Origin: Mycolicibacterium sp. P1-18
GTDB taxonomy: Bacteria; Actinomycetota; Actinomycetes; Mycobacteriales; Mycobacteriaceae
Direction of reading: 5' to 3'
Assembly (NCBI RefSeq): GCF_008329535.1
Contig: NZ_NPKR01000005.1
Location: forward strand, 186,001 to 250,000
Length of the DNA: 64,000 nucleotides
Numbering within the stretch: position 1 is the stretch's first letter; each line of letters begins with the position of its first letter. Position numbers and translations under genes: made by a program. The notes under the pieces were generated by a model that was not told the origin of the DNA, did no database searches, and saw only the letters and a list, made by a program, of their open reading frames with translations. Of the stretch, positions 34,747 to 42,329 are shown in pieces.

Positions 34747-35640
34747 CTACTCACCGGTCCTTTCGGCATACGCCCTGGCGTCGGCCATGAGTGCCGCGGC
34801 GGGTGTGGTGAGGTGGTCACGCCTGCTCATGGCGGCGACGTGGAGGTAGGACTCGGGGGTGATGGTTTGCACGCGGGCTCCGGAGCGGCGGGCCGACTCA
34901 GTCCACGAGGCGGGCATGACGGCTCGGCCGAGGCCGTTGAGCACCATGGGGAGAATTGATGTGCGGTGGGCGATTTCAGCGACGATGCTGACATCGGTAC
35001 CACTGGCGAGGACGTCGTCGACGAGGGCTCGCATCAACGACCCGCGTTGAGACACGATCAGCCGGCAACCCGTGAGTTCTTCGCGCGCAATGGAGTTGCC
35101 GGTAGGGCCGCCATCGTCTGGGCCCGAAATAAGGACCAGTGCTTGGCGTTCCAGGGACACCACGTCGAGGTCCGCCGCTACGGTGGGCTCGGCGGAGCCC
35201 AGGACGCCGATCTCGGCTGAGCCACTGCGTACCAGCGCTAGAACCTCCTCGGGGGTGAAGGCCGCTTCGGCGTTCACCGTCACATCGGGGTGAGCGCGGG
35301 AGAAGGCGGTGAGGATCGTGGTGAGGGGTTCCATGCCCGGTGACGGCATGGTGACCAGATCGATTCGTCCACCTCGCAATCCCTTGAGTGCCGCCATCGT
35401 CGCCTTGGCCTCGTCCAGGTCGCGCAACACCACTCGGGCCGGGCCGACGAGGGCTGCGCCCGCCTCACTCAGCACCACACCGCGCCCTATTCGGTGGAAC
35501 AGCGGCAAGCCGAGTTCACGCTCGAAGTTGGCGATCGCCTGCGACAACGAAGGTTGCGCCACCAGCAGATGTTTGGCGGCACGGCTGAACCCGTTGTGGT
35601 CGACCACGGCGAGGAAGAACTTCAGCTGCCTCACGTCCAC
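34747..35640 (-). CDS. LysR-type regulator of the tartrate module
   Basis: About 297 residues from the GTG at 35638-35640, which has GGGAGG upstream. The HTH is QLKFFLAVVDHNGFSRAAKHLLVAQPSLSQAIANFERELGLPLFHR, followed by a periplasmic-binding-fold effector domain (IDLVTMPSPGMEPLTTILTAF). It is divergent from the tartrate dehydrogenase gene with 137 bases between starts. LysR proteins usually activate the divergent operon with its substrate as co-inducer, so tartrate or a related acid is the expected signal. Confidence 0.9.
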   Translation of the reverse strand: MDVRQLKFFLAVVDHNGFSRAAKHLLVAQPSLSQAIANFERELGLPLFHRIGRGVVLSEAGAALVGPARVVLRDLDEAKATMAALKGLRGGRIDLVTMPSPGMEPLTTILTAFSRAHPDVTVNAEAAFTPEEVLALVRSGSAEIGVLGSAEPTVAADLDVVSLERQALVLISGPDDGGPTGNSIAREELTGCRLIVSQRGSLMRALVDDVLASGTDVSIVAEIAHRTSILPMVLNGLGRAVMPASWTESARRSGARVQTITPESYLHVAAMSRRDHLTTPAAALMADARAYAERTGE

Positions 35641-35663
35641 CGTCGAGCCTCCCGCCTGGATAG

Positions 35664-35678
35664 ATAGGTCCAGCCTAT
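35664..35678. promoter_or_regulatory. LysR box (T-N11-A) between lysR and the tartrate operon
   Basis: ATAGG and CCTAT flank five bases (TCCAG), giving the classical T-N11-A palindrome 24 bases upstream of the lysR start and about 100 bases upstream of the tartrate dehydrogenase start. Confidence 0.65.
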
Positions 35679-35777
35679 ACGGCGGATTGAAATACGGTCT
35701 TGGACGAATCAATCGGTGTGACCGCTAATGGAGTCATCACTCATTGTGATCCACGCCACCTGCAGATTGAGGACATC

Positions 35778-36902
35778 ATGACCCAAGACTCCCCCGTCGC
35801 TTCGCTCGCCCCGGAGCAGACCTTCAAGATCGCCGCGATCCCCGCCGACGGAGTCGGCAAGGAGGTGGTCGCCGCCGGCCGCCGCGTGCTGGACACCCTG
35901 GCCGCACAGTCCGACGGCAAGTTCGCCTTCGCGTGGGAAGAGTTCGAGTGGGGCTGCGAGTACTACGACAAGACCGGCAAGATGATGGCTGACGACGGCC
36001 TGGAGACCCTCAAGGCCTTCGACGCCATCTACTTCGGCGCCGTGGGCTGGAAGAACGTCCCCGACCACATCAGCCTGTGGGGCCTGCGCCTGAACATCAC
36101 CCAGAACTTCGACCAGTGGGCCAACATCCGACCGGTCAAGTTCCTGCCCGGCGTCGTCTCCCCTCTGCGCAAGGCCGACGACACCGAACTGGACTGGGTC
36201 GTCGTCCGCGAGAACAGCGAAGGTGAATACGCCGGTCTGGGTGGTCGCAACCTGTCGGGCCGTGGCCCGGGCAACGAAGTCGCCCTTCAGACTGCCCTGT
36301 TCACGGACAAGGGCTGCGAGCGCATCATGCGCTTCTCCTTCGAATTGGCCCGCACCCGTGCGGTCAAGAAGGTCTCCAGCGTCACCAAGTCCAACGCCCA
36401 GCAATACGGCATGGTGTTGTGGGACGAGGTCTTCCAGCGCGTCGCCCTGGACTACCCGGACGTGGAGACCGAGAGCGTGCTCGTCGATGCGATGAGCGCC
36501 AAGTTCGTGCTCAAGCCCGAGGACCTGTCGGTCGTCGTGGCGTCCAACCTCAACGCCGACATCCTCTCCGATCTGGGCTCGGCACTGGCGGGCAGCCTCG
36601 GCATCGCCGCGAGCGCCAACCTGAACCCGGAACGCCGCTTCCCCAGCATGTTCGAGCCCGTCCACGGCTCGGCTCCCGACATTGCCGGTGAAGGCATCTC
36701 CAACCCGGTCGGCGCCATCGCCAGCGCGGCGTTGATGCTCGACCACTTCGGTCTGCACGCCGAAGCCCGCCGCGTGGAAGCTGCCATCGAAACTGCCAGC
36801 GGTAGCGGCGTCCGGACCCGCGACATCGGCGGCACGTCCAACACCGACGAGGTGACCGACGCGATCATCGCCGCACTGTCGAAGGCCCTCACCCCCGCCT
36901 GA
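35778..36902 (+). CDS. Tartrate dehydrogenase/decarboxylase (isocitrate/isopropylmalate DH family)
   Basis: A 374-residue beta-decarboxylating dehydrogenase. FKIAAIPADGVGKEVVAAG, VRENSEGEYAGLGGR, VTKSNAQQYGMVLWDEVF and the metal-binding ASNLNADILSDLGSALAGSLG are visible. Relatives in this branch oxidise D-malate or tartrate, and convert meso-tartrate to D-glycerate and CO2. The neighbours (dicarboxylate carrier and glycerate kinase) favour tartrate over leucine biosynthesis. The ATG at 35778 follows GAGGAC. Confidence 0.85.
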   Translation: MTQDSPVASLAPEQTFKIAAIPADGVGKEVVAAGRRVLDTLAAQSDGKFAFAWEEFEWGCEYYDKTGKMMADDGLETLKAFDAIYFGAVGWKNVPDHISLWGLRLNITQNFDQWANIRPVKFLPGVVSPLRKADDTELDWVVVRENSEGEYAGLGGRNLSGRGPGNEVALQTALFTDKGCERIMRFSFELARTRAVKKVSSVTKSNAQQYGMVLWDEVFQRVALDYPDVETESVLVDAMSAKFVLKPEDLSVVVASNLNADILSDLGSALAGSLGIAASANLNPERRFPSMFEPVHGSAPDIAGEGISNPVGAIASAALMLDHFGLHAEARRVEAAIETASGSGVRTRDIGGTSNTDEVTDAIIAALSKALTPA

Positions 36903-36911
36903 CAACGAGGT

Positions 36912-36949
36912 CCGGCACTCCCGAAGACTCTGGTCTGCAGGAGTGCCGG
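36912..36949 (+). terminator. Hairpin between tartrate dehydrogenase and the dicarboxylate carrier
   Basis: A 10-bp perfect stem (CCGGCACTCC and GGAGTGCCGG) with an 18-base loop starts nine bases after the stop codon. There is no T-run. It may be a partial terminator or an mRNA stabiliser separating expression of the enzyme from that of the carrier. Confidence 0.5.
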
Positions 36950-37063
36950 GCCCACCCCCGCGCCCTCGGTGCCACCTCTGTGCGGCGCAGTTCGTCAAAC
37001 CTGGCCGGTGCTCTGGCCGCCCTGCTACATACGAAACACACTCATCACACAGAGGTGAACGTC

Positions 37064-38575
37064 ATGCATTTCCACGAAACCACCACCGCGGTCTACCGAC
37101 CCAATCACGTCAAGAAGCGCTGGTACCAACAGCTGTACTTCTGGGTGCTCTTCGCCATCGTCGTCGGGGTCCTTCTCGGCTGGCTCGCCCCCTCCGCCGG
37201 GGTCGCGATGGAACCGATCGGCACCACGTTCGTCACCGCGATGAAGATGCTCATCGGCCCCATCGTCTTCCTGACCATCGTCGGCGGCATCGCCAGCGTC
37301 GCCGACCTCAAGAGGGTCGGAGTCACCGGCCTCAAGGCGCTGACCTACTTCCAGGCCGGCACCATCCTCGCGATGATCTTCGGCCTGGTCGCCATCAACG
37401 TCTTCCGCGTCGGCGACGGTGTCAACGCCGACCCCGGCAAGATCGAGGCCAGCGAATCGGCGGAGAAGCTCATCACCGCCGGTGAGACCAAGCAGTGGTG
37501 GGAGTTCATCACCCACCTGGTGCCCGACAGCATGGTCGGCCCGTTCGTCGACGGCGACATCCTGCAGATCATCTTCATGGCCGTCCTCGTCGGCGTCGCG
37601 CTCAACGCCGTCGGCCACATCGGCGGGCCGGTGCTGGACATGGTCAACCGGCTCACCCAGATCATCTTCAAGATCCTGAACTACATCATGAAGCTCGCCC
37701 CGCTCGGCGCGTTCGGCGCCATGGCGTACGCGATCGGCAAGTACGGCGTGTCGACCCTGACCAGCCTGGGCTCACTGATCGCCTTGTTCTACGTGACCTC
37801 GGCGCTGTTCGTCTTCGTGGTCCTCGGCTCGGTGATGGCCTATCTGCGCCTCAACATCTGGCACATGCTCAAGTACCTGCGCGAAGAATTGCTGCTGATC
37901 CTGGGCACGTCGACCGCCGAGCCCGCGCTGCCCGGATTGATGCGCAAGATGGAGTACGCCGGAATCCCCAAGCCCACCGTCGGTTTGGTCGTACCGACCG
38001 GTTACAGCTTCAACCTCGACGGTGCCGCGATCTACCTCTCCCTGGCGGCGCTGTACATCGCCCAGGCCACCAACACCAACCTCACCATCGGACAGCAGTT
38101 GGGTCTGCTCGCAGTCATGCTGCTGACCTCCAAGGGTGCGGCTGGTGTCGCCGGTGGTGGATTCATCGCTCTGACAGCGACATTGAGCACGATCGGTCAC
38201 ATCCCGGTCGTCGGCATCATGCTGATCTTCGGCATCGACAAGTTCATGTCCGAATGCCGCGCGCTGGTCAACTTCATCGGCAACGCCGTGGCCACCCTGT
38301 TCGTCGCCAAGTGGAACGGTGAACTCGACGTCGTCAGAGCACGGGCCGTCTTCGCCGGGAAGGACGTCGAACCGCTGGTCGACCCTAGCGAGGACTTGGA
38401 CGTCAACCCCTACGATCCGGCCGCGCACGAGCTGGTCGGGGTGAATCACGGGCCCGCACTTGCCATGGCCGGCACATCGTCGCCGACGTCCCCCACGAGT
38501 CGGGAAGTCCTCGCGCCGCCCCACGGCACGAGTTCGGACACGGCCGGCCATCGGACGCCCCCTACGACGTCGTAA
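37064..38575 (+). CDS. dctA: C4-dicarboxylate:cation symporter (DctA-like, DAACS family)
   Basis: 503 residues. WYQQLYFWVLFAIVVGVLLGWLAP starts the first helix; FLTIVGGIASVADLKRVG, the Ser-rich hairpin region GTSTAEPALPGLMRKME and the conserved GYSFNLDGAAIYLSLAALYIAQ are DctA hallmarks. The last 90 residues form an unusually long polar tail rich in Pro, Ser and Thr. ATG 37064 has AGAGGTG upstream. It imports succinate, malate or fumarate in known cases; here tartrate is likely. Confidence 0.9.
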   Translation: MHFHETTTAVYRPNHVKKRWYQQLYFWVLFAIVVGVLLGWLAPSAGVAMEPIGTTFVTAMKMLIGPIVFLTIVGGIASVADLKRVGVTGLKALTYFQAGTILAMIFGLVAINVFRVGDGVNADPGKIEASESAEKLITAGETKQWWEFITHLVPDSMVGPFVDGDILQIIFMAVLVGVALNAVGHIGGPVLDMVNRLTQIIFKILNYIMKLAPLGAFGAMAYAIGKYGVSTLTSLGSLIALFYVTSALFVFVVLGSVMAYLRLNIWHMLKYLREELLLILGTSTAEPALPGLMRKMEYAGIPKPTVGLVVPTGYSFNLDGAAIYLSLAALYIAQATNTNLTIGQQLGLLAVMLLTSKGAAGVAGGGFIALTATLSTIGHIPVVGIMLIFGIDKFMSECRALVNFIGNAVATLFVAKWNGELDVVRARAVFAGKDVEPLVDPSEDLDVNPYDPAAHELVGVNHGPALAMAGTSSPTSPTSREVLAPPHGTSSDTAGHRTPPTTS

Positions 38576-38630
38576 GTCGTCGAGGAGAAGTGCCACCAGC
38601 CACTCGCCGACCACGAAGGACGGAACAACG

Positions 38631-39743
38631 ATGAGAGTCCTGATCGCACCCGACAAGTTCAAGGGCAGCCTCACCGCTGCCGAGGTCGCCGACCACGTGG
38701 CGAAAGGCCTCACCGGCGCCGGTGCACACATCACGGCGCTCCCGCTGGCCGACGGCGGCGACGGTAGCGTCGCCGCCGCCCTGGCAAGTGGCTTCCATCC
38801 CCTCCCGGCCGACGTCCGCGCAGCAACCGGCGACAGCCACCGCACCACGGTGGCCTTCAACGGCGACACCGCCATCGTCGAAGTCGCCAACACCTGCGGA
38901 CTGGTCACCCTGCCGGGCGGGAAGCTCCACCCGATGACCGCATCGAGCTACGGCTTCGGTCAAGCCGTCCGGGCAGCCCTGACGTTGTCTGGCCGTCGCT
39001 TGGTGTTGGCGCTCGGCGGTAGCGCCAGCACCGACGGCGGCGTCGGGATGCTTGCCGCCCTGGGATATCGCTTCCTCGACCGGGCGGGCAATCTGCTCGC
39101 AGCGACTGCGGCGAACCTCGACCGGATCCACTGCGTGGACAGCCGCCACGCCATCGACGTCACCGGCGTCGATGTCGTGGTCGCCGGGGACGTCACGAGC
39201 CCGCTGATCGGTCTGACCGGAGCCGCGGCCGTCTTCGGACCCCAAAAGGGAGCCACCGCAGCACAAGTCGCTCAGCTCGACCATGGCCTTGGACACCTCG
39301 TCGCCGCGTTCACCCGTTCCGGCTTCGCGGATGCACCTGGGTTCGCCCGCGCGGCCGGCTCAGGGGCCGCAGGCGGGATCGGTTTTGCCGCCATGCTGCT
39401 GGGCGCCTCCATGGCATCGGGAGCCGAATACTTCCTCGATCTTCTCGACTTCGACCGACACGCCACCGGTGCCGACCTGGTCATCACCGGCGAAGGACGA
39501 CTCGACCACCAGACCCTGCACGGCAAGCTCCCGGCCGCCGTGGCAATGCGCGCCGCGCCGACGCCGGTCATCGCGGTAGTCGGCCGCAACGACCTCGAAC
39601 GCGACGCCAGTACCGTGTTTACCGACGTATTCGCCGTCACCGACTACACCGACACCGACACCTCCCGCGATCCGCTGCGTACCGCGGAACTGTTACGGCA
39701 CATCGGGACACAGATCGGAAGCCGCTTCACCACCTCAGTCTGA
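38631..39743 (+). CDS. Glycerate kinase of the tartrate module
   Basis: A 370-residue GarK-family kinase: IAPDKFKGSLTAAEVADHVAKGL, LPLADGGDGSV, LALGGSASTDGGVGML, FGPQKGATAAQV and GSGAAGGIGFAAMLLGA. It would phosphorylate the D-glycerate made by the tartrate dehydrogenase to 2-phosphoglycerate, completing the route to glycolysis. It lies 55 bases after the carrier. About 130 bases without a gene follow. Confidence 0.92.
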   Translation: MRVLIAPDKFKGSLTAAEVADHVAKGLTGAGAHITALPLADGGDGSVAAALASGFHPLPADVRAATGDSHRTTVAFNGDTAIVEVANTCGLVTLPGGKLHPMTASSYGFGQAVRAALTLSGRRLVLALGGSASTDGGVGMLAALGYRFLDRAGNLLAATAANLDRIHCVDSRHAIDVTGVDVVVAGDVTSPLIGLTGAAAVFGPQKGATAAQVAQLDHGLGHLVAAFTRSGFADAPGFARAAGSGAAGGIGFAAMLLGASMASGAEYFLDLLDFDRHATGADLVITGEGRLDHQTLHGKLPAAVAMRAAPTPVIAVVGRNDLERDASTVFTDVFAVTDYTDTDTSRDPLRTAELLRHIGTQIGSRFTTSV

Positions 39744-39873
39744 TCCGGGCCTTGAGTAATTCCGCCACGACGATTCTGCTGCTGCGTGATGGTGACGGGT
39801 TGGGCACCACGCAACCAGCGAGCCCCGTGTGCCCGCCAATGACGCCCGAGGCCCCCGTTGAGTGGTTACCTGG

Positions 39874-40155
39874 TCATCTCGTCACCAACAGCAGCATGTA
39901 CGCAATCACCAGTGTCATTCCCACGTACGCACTCACGAACATCCAGCGATAGTGGCGTCTGAATATCGCGAATACGATGAAGAGAGCCGTGAAGGCCATG
40001 TAGAAACCGACGAGGCTCCAACCGGAGGTCTTGTTTTGGAGCAAGTGGTCGCCGATGTAGACGCCACCGCCGAGACCGACGATGACGTGGCCCACGTTCC
40101 TCCACGGCCACCCGCCGACCGTTCGTCCCCGACCGTCAACATCACTTTCGTTCAC
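39874..40155 (-). CDS. Small membrane protein of unknown function
   Basis: 93 residues from a GTG at 40153-40155 with an excellent GAGGAGGAAC ribosome binding site. Three hydrophobic segments: VGHVIVGLGGGVYIGDHLL, SLVGFYMAFTALFIVFAIF and MFVSAYVGMTLVIAYMLLL, separated by a basic RRHYRW loop. I do not recognise the family. Its start overlaps the end of the frameshifted gene upstream. Confidence 0.65.
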   Translation of the reverse strand: MNESDVDGRGRTVGGWPWRNVGHVIVGLGGGVYIGDHLLQNKTSGWSLVGFYMAFTALFIVFAIFRRHYRWMFVSAYVGMTLVIAYMLLLVTR

Positions 40156-40362
40156 GTTCCTCCTCGTGGCATGTCTCGCAGGTCATGGTCTCGAATCGAA
40201 CGACGCGGGGCCGAATCGGCCCGGCCGCGAACAGCAGCCGAAAGGTCCACGGCCCCCGGTCTTCTTTGCTCGCCTCACCTTTTCCTCGACATCGCCCCAC
40301 CTCAGCACGCTCGGCGGCAGGCCGCAATCGGTTTCCGCCCATTTGGAGACGTACTCGTTCAT
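40142..40362 (-). pseudogene. Small hypothetical gene with an apparent -1 frameshift at a G-run
   Basis: From ATG 40360-40362 one frame reads MNEYVSKWAETDCGLPPSVL and on to DVEEKVRRAKKTGG. At a run of five G (plus strand about 40254-40258) coding character moves to the next frame, which reads GPWTFRLLFAAGPIRPRVV and ends RFETMTCETCHEEERERK with a stop at 40142-40144. The joined product would be about 73 residues with a C-terminal CETC motif. A missing G in the run, a sequencing error, or programmed slippage would all explain it. The function is unknown. Confidence 0.45.
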
Positions 40363-40494
40363 GACCGTTCGTTCCTGGGGCGCCCCGACGGCACGATCAA
40401 GGGCGGCGGGGTGATGTGGGATGCGGCCCGGCGCGCACGACTTCGTGGCATCGCACGAACCGCGTTTTCGGGCCGTGACAAGGGAATGCGACAT

Positions 40495-40647
40495 TCACCA
40501 ACACATCGACCCCAGGAAAGAGATGACGGCGCCATTGCGGCTCAGCATGGTGGCGGCGTCTTCGAGAATGGCAATGGCAATGCCACGTTGCCCGTCGTAC
40601 ACAGCTTCGATCGCGCTTACCTCAAAGCGTGCCGACGGTTGCCCCAA
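40495..40647 (-). CDS. Candidate very small ORF
   Basis: The minus-strand frame that ends at 40495 reads GIAIAILEDAATMLSRNGAV and then ISFLGSMCW before the stop, which looks more protein-like than its surroundings. Starts are poor: TTG at 40645-40647, or GTG at 40600-40602 with GAGGTAA 14 bases upstream (35 residues). No family is recognised. The rest of the 340-base stretch from 40363 to 40703 shows nothing else. Confidence 0.25.
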   Translation of the reverse strand: MGQPSARFEVSAIEAVYDGQRGIAIAILEDAATMLSRNGAVISFLGSMCW

Positions 40648-40703
40648 GCCCGGCGGCGGCGGATTCTCAGGGGCCGTTCACAAATCCGTTCACGAGTGGC
40701 ATG

Positions 40704-40739
40704 AAAACGGCCCCCGGAGAGATCTCCGAGGGCCGTTTT
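40704..40739 (-). terminator. Rho-independent-type terminator of the tRNA-fMet gene
   Basis: Read on the minus strand, AAAACGGCCC and GGGCCGTTTT pair over about 10 bp with further pairing inside (TCGGAGA with TCTCCGG). It begins seven bases after the tRNA 3' end and the descending arm ends in TTTT. Confidence 0.85.
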
Positions 40740-40745
40740 ACCTAG

Positions 40746-40819
40746 TAGCGGGGACAGGATTCGAACCTGCGACCTCTGGGTTATGAGCCCAGCGAGCTAC
40801 CGAGCTGCTCCACCCCGCG
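40746..40819 (-). tRNA. Initiator tRNA-fMet (anticodon CAT)
   Basis: The 74-base gene folds as a cloverleaf: acceptor CGCGGGG with CCCCGCT, anticodon stem-loop CTGGG-CTCATAA-CCCAG, and T arm GCAGG-TTCGAAT-CCTGT. The three consecutive G:C pairs in the anticodon stem and the unpaired C1/T72 at the acceptor end are the marks of an initiator, not an elongator. CCA is not encoded. Confidence 0.95.
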
Positions 40820-40870
40820 ACGGGTGAACACAAGGTTACCGAGCAGCCCCCATACCTCCAAATCGGGTGG

Positions 40871-42229
40871 TCAGCGCATTACGGAGGCCGGATCGTAGCG
40901 TCGGGCGAGGGCCCTCAACCAGTGCAGCGCGTCCTCGTCGTAGCAGCGCGCAGGACGGCCCGGGTCGTTCGACGCCGCGAAGTTCGGCAGCTGCCCTCCC
41001 GTGGCCCACGGCGCCACCGCCGCGATCAGTTCGGCCGCGTGCCCGGCGACCGCGTCGGCGACCGGCGGGGCCAGCACCCCGATCACCGACAGCGCATACG
41101 CGGCGTTGCGATGACAGAAGGCGCTGCGGTGCCGCGGCTCCCGCGCCAACTCCCCACCGAGCAGCCGTAGTTCGACGAGCGTCTGCGGCGACCGAGACTC
41201 CGGCCCGCACGCGGCGAGGAGTGCCTCGACCGTCTCGGCGGTGAGCTCGCGCAGCAGCGCGTGGTCCTCGTGGGTGGGCATCGGGTCTACCGGGTCGGCG
41301 TGCACCGCGCCGATCGCCGCGTACGGCAGCACCCCGACCGCGTCGAGCACCACCGGTGCGACGTCCCGCATCGACTGCAGCAGCCGCTGCGCCTCCGCGA
41401 CGTCCCCCACGGCCGTGTACCGCACCGCGATCGTCATCCGACCCGCGAGCGGCTCGGGGATGCCCGGCAGCGGCGGCAGCTGCTGGATGCAGATCGAGGT
41501 GTTGACGGTGTCGGGCAGGTCGGCCGTCCACCGCTGCCACTCCCCCAACACCTCGGCGGCATACGAACCGTCGAAAAAGAGCGCGCCGCCGAAGAATTCG
41601 CTGATCGGCAGCAGGTCGATCTCCACGGCGGTCACCACGCCCAGCATCGACTTGCCGCCCCGCACACCCCAGAACAGGTCCGCGTGCTCCTCTGGCGTGA
41701 CGCGCAGGACCTCGCCCGCGCCGGTCACCAACTCGACGGCCCGCACGTGGTCGGAGGACAGCCCGACGGTGCGCACCAGCGGGCCGATGCCGCCGCCGGT
41801 CAGGAAGCCAACGACGCCGACCCCCGGTGCCGACCCACACAGCGGCGCCAGGCCGTGCGGCGTGGCCGCGTCCAGGACGGTCTGCCACCGCACGCCGGCA
41901 CCCACCCGGGCCGTCCGCGCGACCGGGTCGACGACGCATTCCGTGAGCCCCGCGGTCAACACCAGCACCGTGTCGGCGCCGATCGGCACGGCGCCGTGCC
42001 CAGTGGCCTGCACCGCCACCCGTAGGCCCCGCTCGCCGGCGAACCTCATCACCTGCGCCACGTGGCTCGCCGTGGCCGCCAGGACCACCGCAGCGGGGCG
42101 TACGGGCACCGCCACGTTCCAGGGCGTCGCCCGGTCGTACACGCGCTCACCGGGCAGTGCGACGGGTGCGCTGACGTAGCTGCGCAGCGCTTCCATGCCG
42201 TGGGTGCCGGTCAGGGTCTGGGAGTGCAT
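40871..42229 (-). CDS. FAD-linked oxidase (berberine bridge enzyme-like)
   Basis: A 452-residue flavoprotein. The FAD-binding PCMH domain is visible in VPVRPAAVVLAATASHVAQVMRFA, VAVQATGHGAVPIGADTVLVLT, VGAGVRWQTVLDAATPHGLAPLCGSAPGVGVVGFLTGGGIGPL and WGVRGGKSMLGVVTAVEI. In this variant the usual RSGGH histidine region reads QATGHG. There is no signal peptide. ATG 42229 has GAAAGGAA upstream. The 100-base gap to the regulator contains SARP-type repeats, so it is probably the regulator's target. The substrate is unknown. Confidence 0.87.
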   Translation of the reverse strand: MHSQTLTGTHGMEALRSYVSAPVALPGERVYDRATPWNVAVPVRPAAVVLAATASHVAQVMRFAGERGLRVAVQATGHGAVPIGADTVLVLTAGLTECVVDPVARTARVGAGVRWQTVLDAATPHGLAPLCGSAPGVGVVGFLTGGGIGPLVRTVGLSSDHVRAVELVTGAGEVLRVTPEEHADLFWGVRGGKSMLGVVTAVEIDLLPISEFFGGALFFDGSYAAEVLGEWQRWTADLPDTVNTSICIQQLPPLPGIPEPLAGRMTIAVRYTAVGDVAEAQRLLQSMRDVAPVVLDAVGVLPYAAIGAVHADPVDPMPTHEDHALLRELTAETVEALLAACGPESRSPQTLVELRLLGGELAREPRHRSAFCHRNAAYALSVIGVLAPPVADAVAGHAAELIAAVAPWATGGQLPNFAASNDPGRPARCYDEDALHWLRALARRYDPASVMR

Positions 42230-42282
42230 CGTGATTCCTTTCAGCGGGACTCTGTCGTCGGGCTGAAGGATCACTCGGCGCA

Positions 42283-42312
42283 CTTGGACGTTTCTTGGAC
42301 TCCGACTCCAAG
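42283..42312 (-). promoter_or_regulatory. SARP-type direct repeats between the regulator and FAD oxidase genes
   Basis: On the minus strand GTCCAAG occurs twice with an 11-base period (42294-42300 and 42283-42289, four-base spacer AAAC), the spacing bound by SARP/OmpR-like domains. An upstream CTTGGA at 42307-42312 makes an inverted repeat with the first copy. Confidence 0.55.
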
Positions 42313-42329
42313 ATTTCGTCCCACCGCCG

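Noticed and set aside
40421..40786. 121-residue plus-strand ORF ending in VAGTGFEPATSGL
   Set aside because: The ending is the well-known false translation of the strand opposite a tRNA gene, and the frame runs through the terminator.
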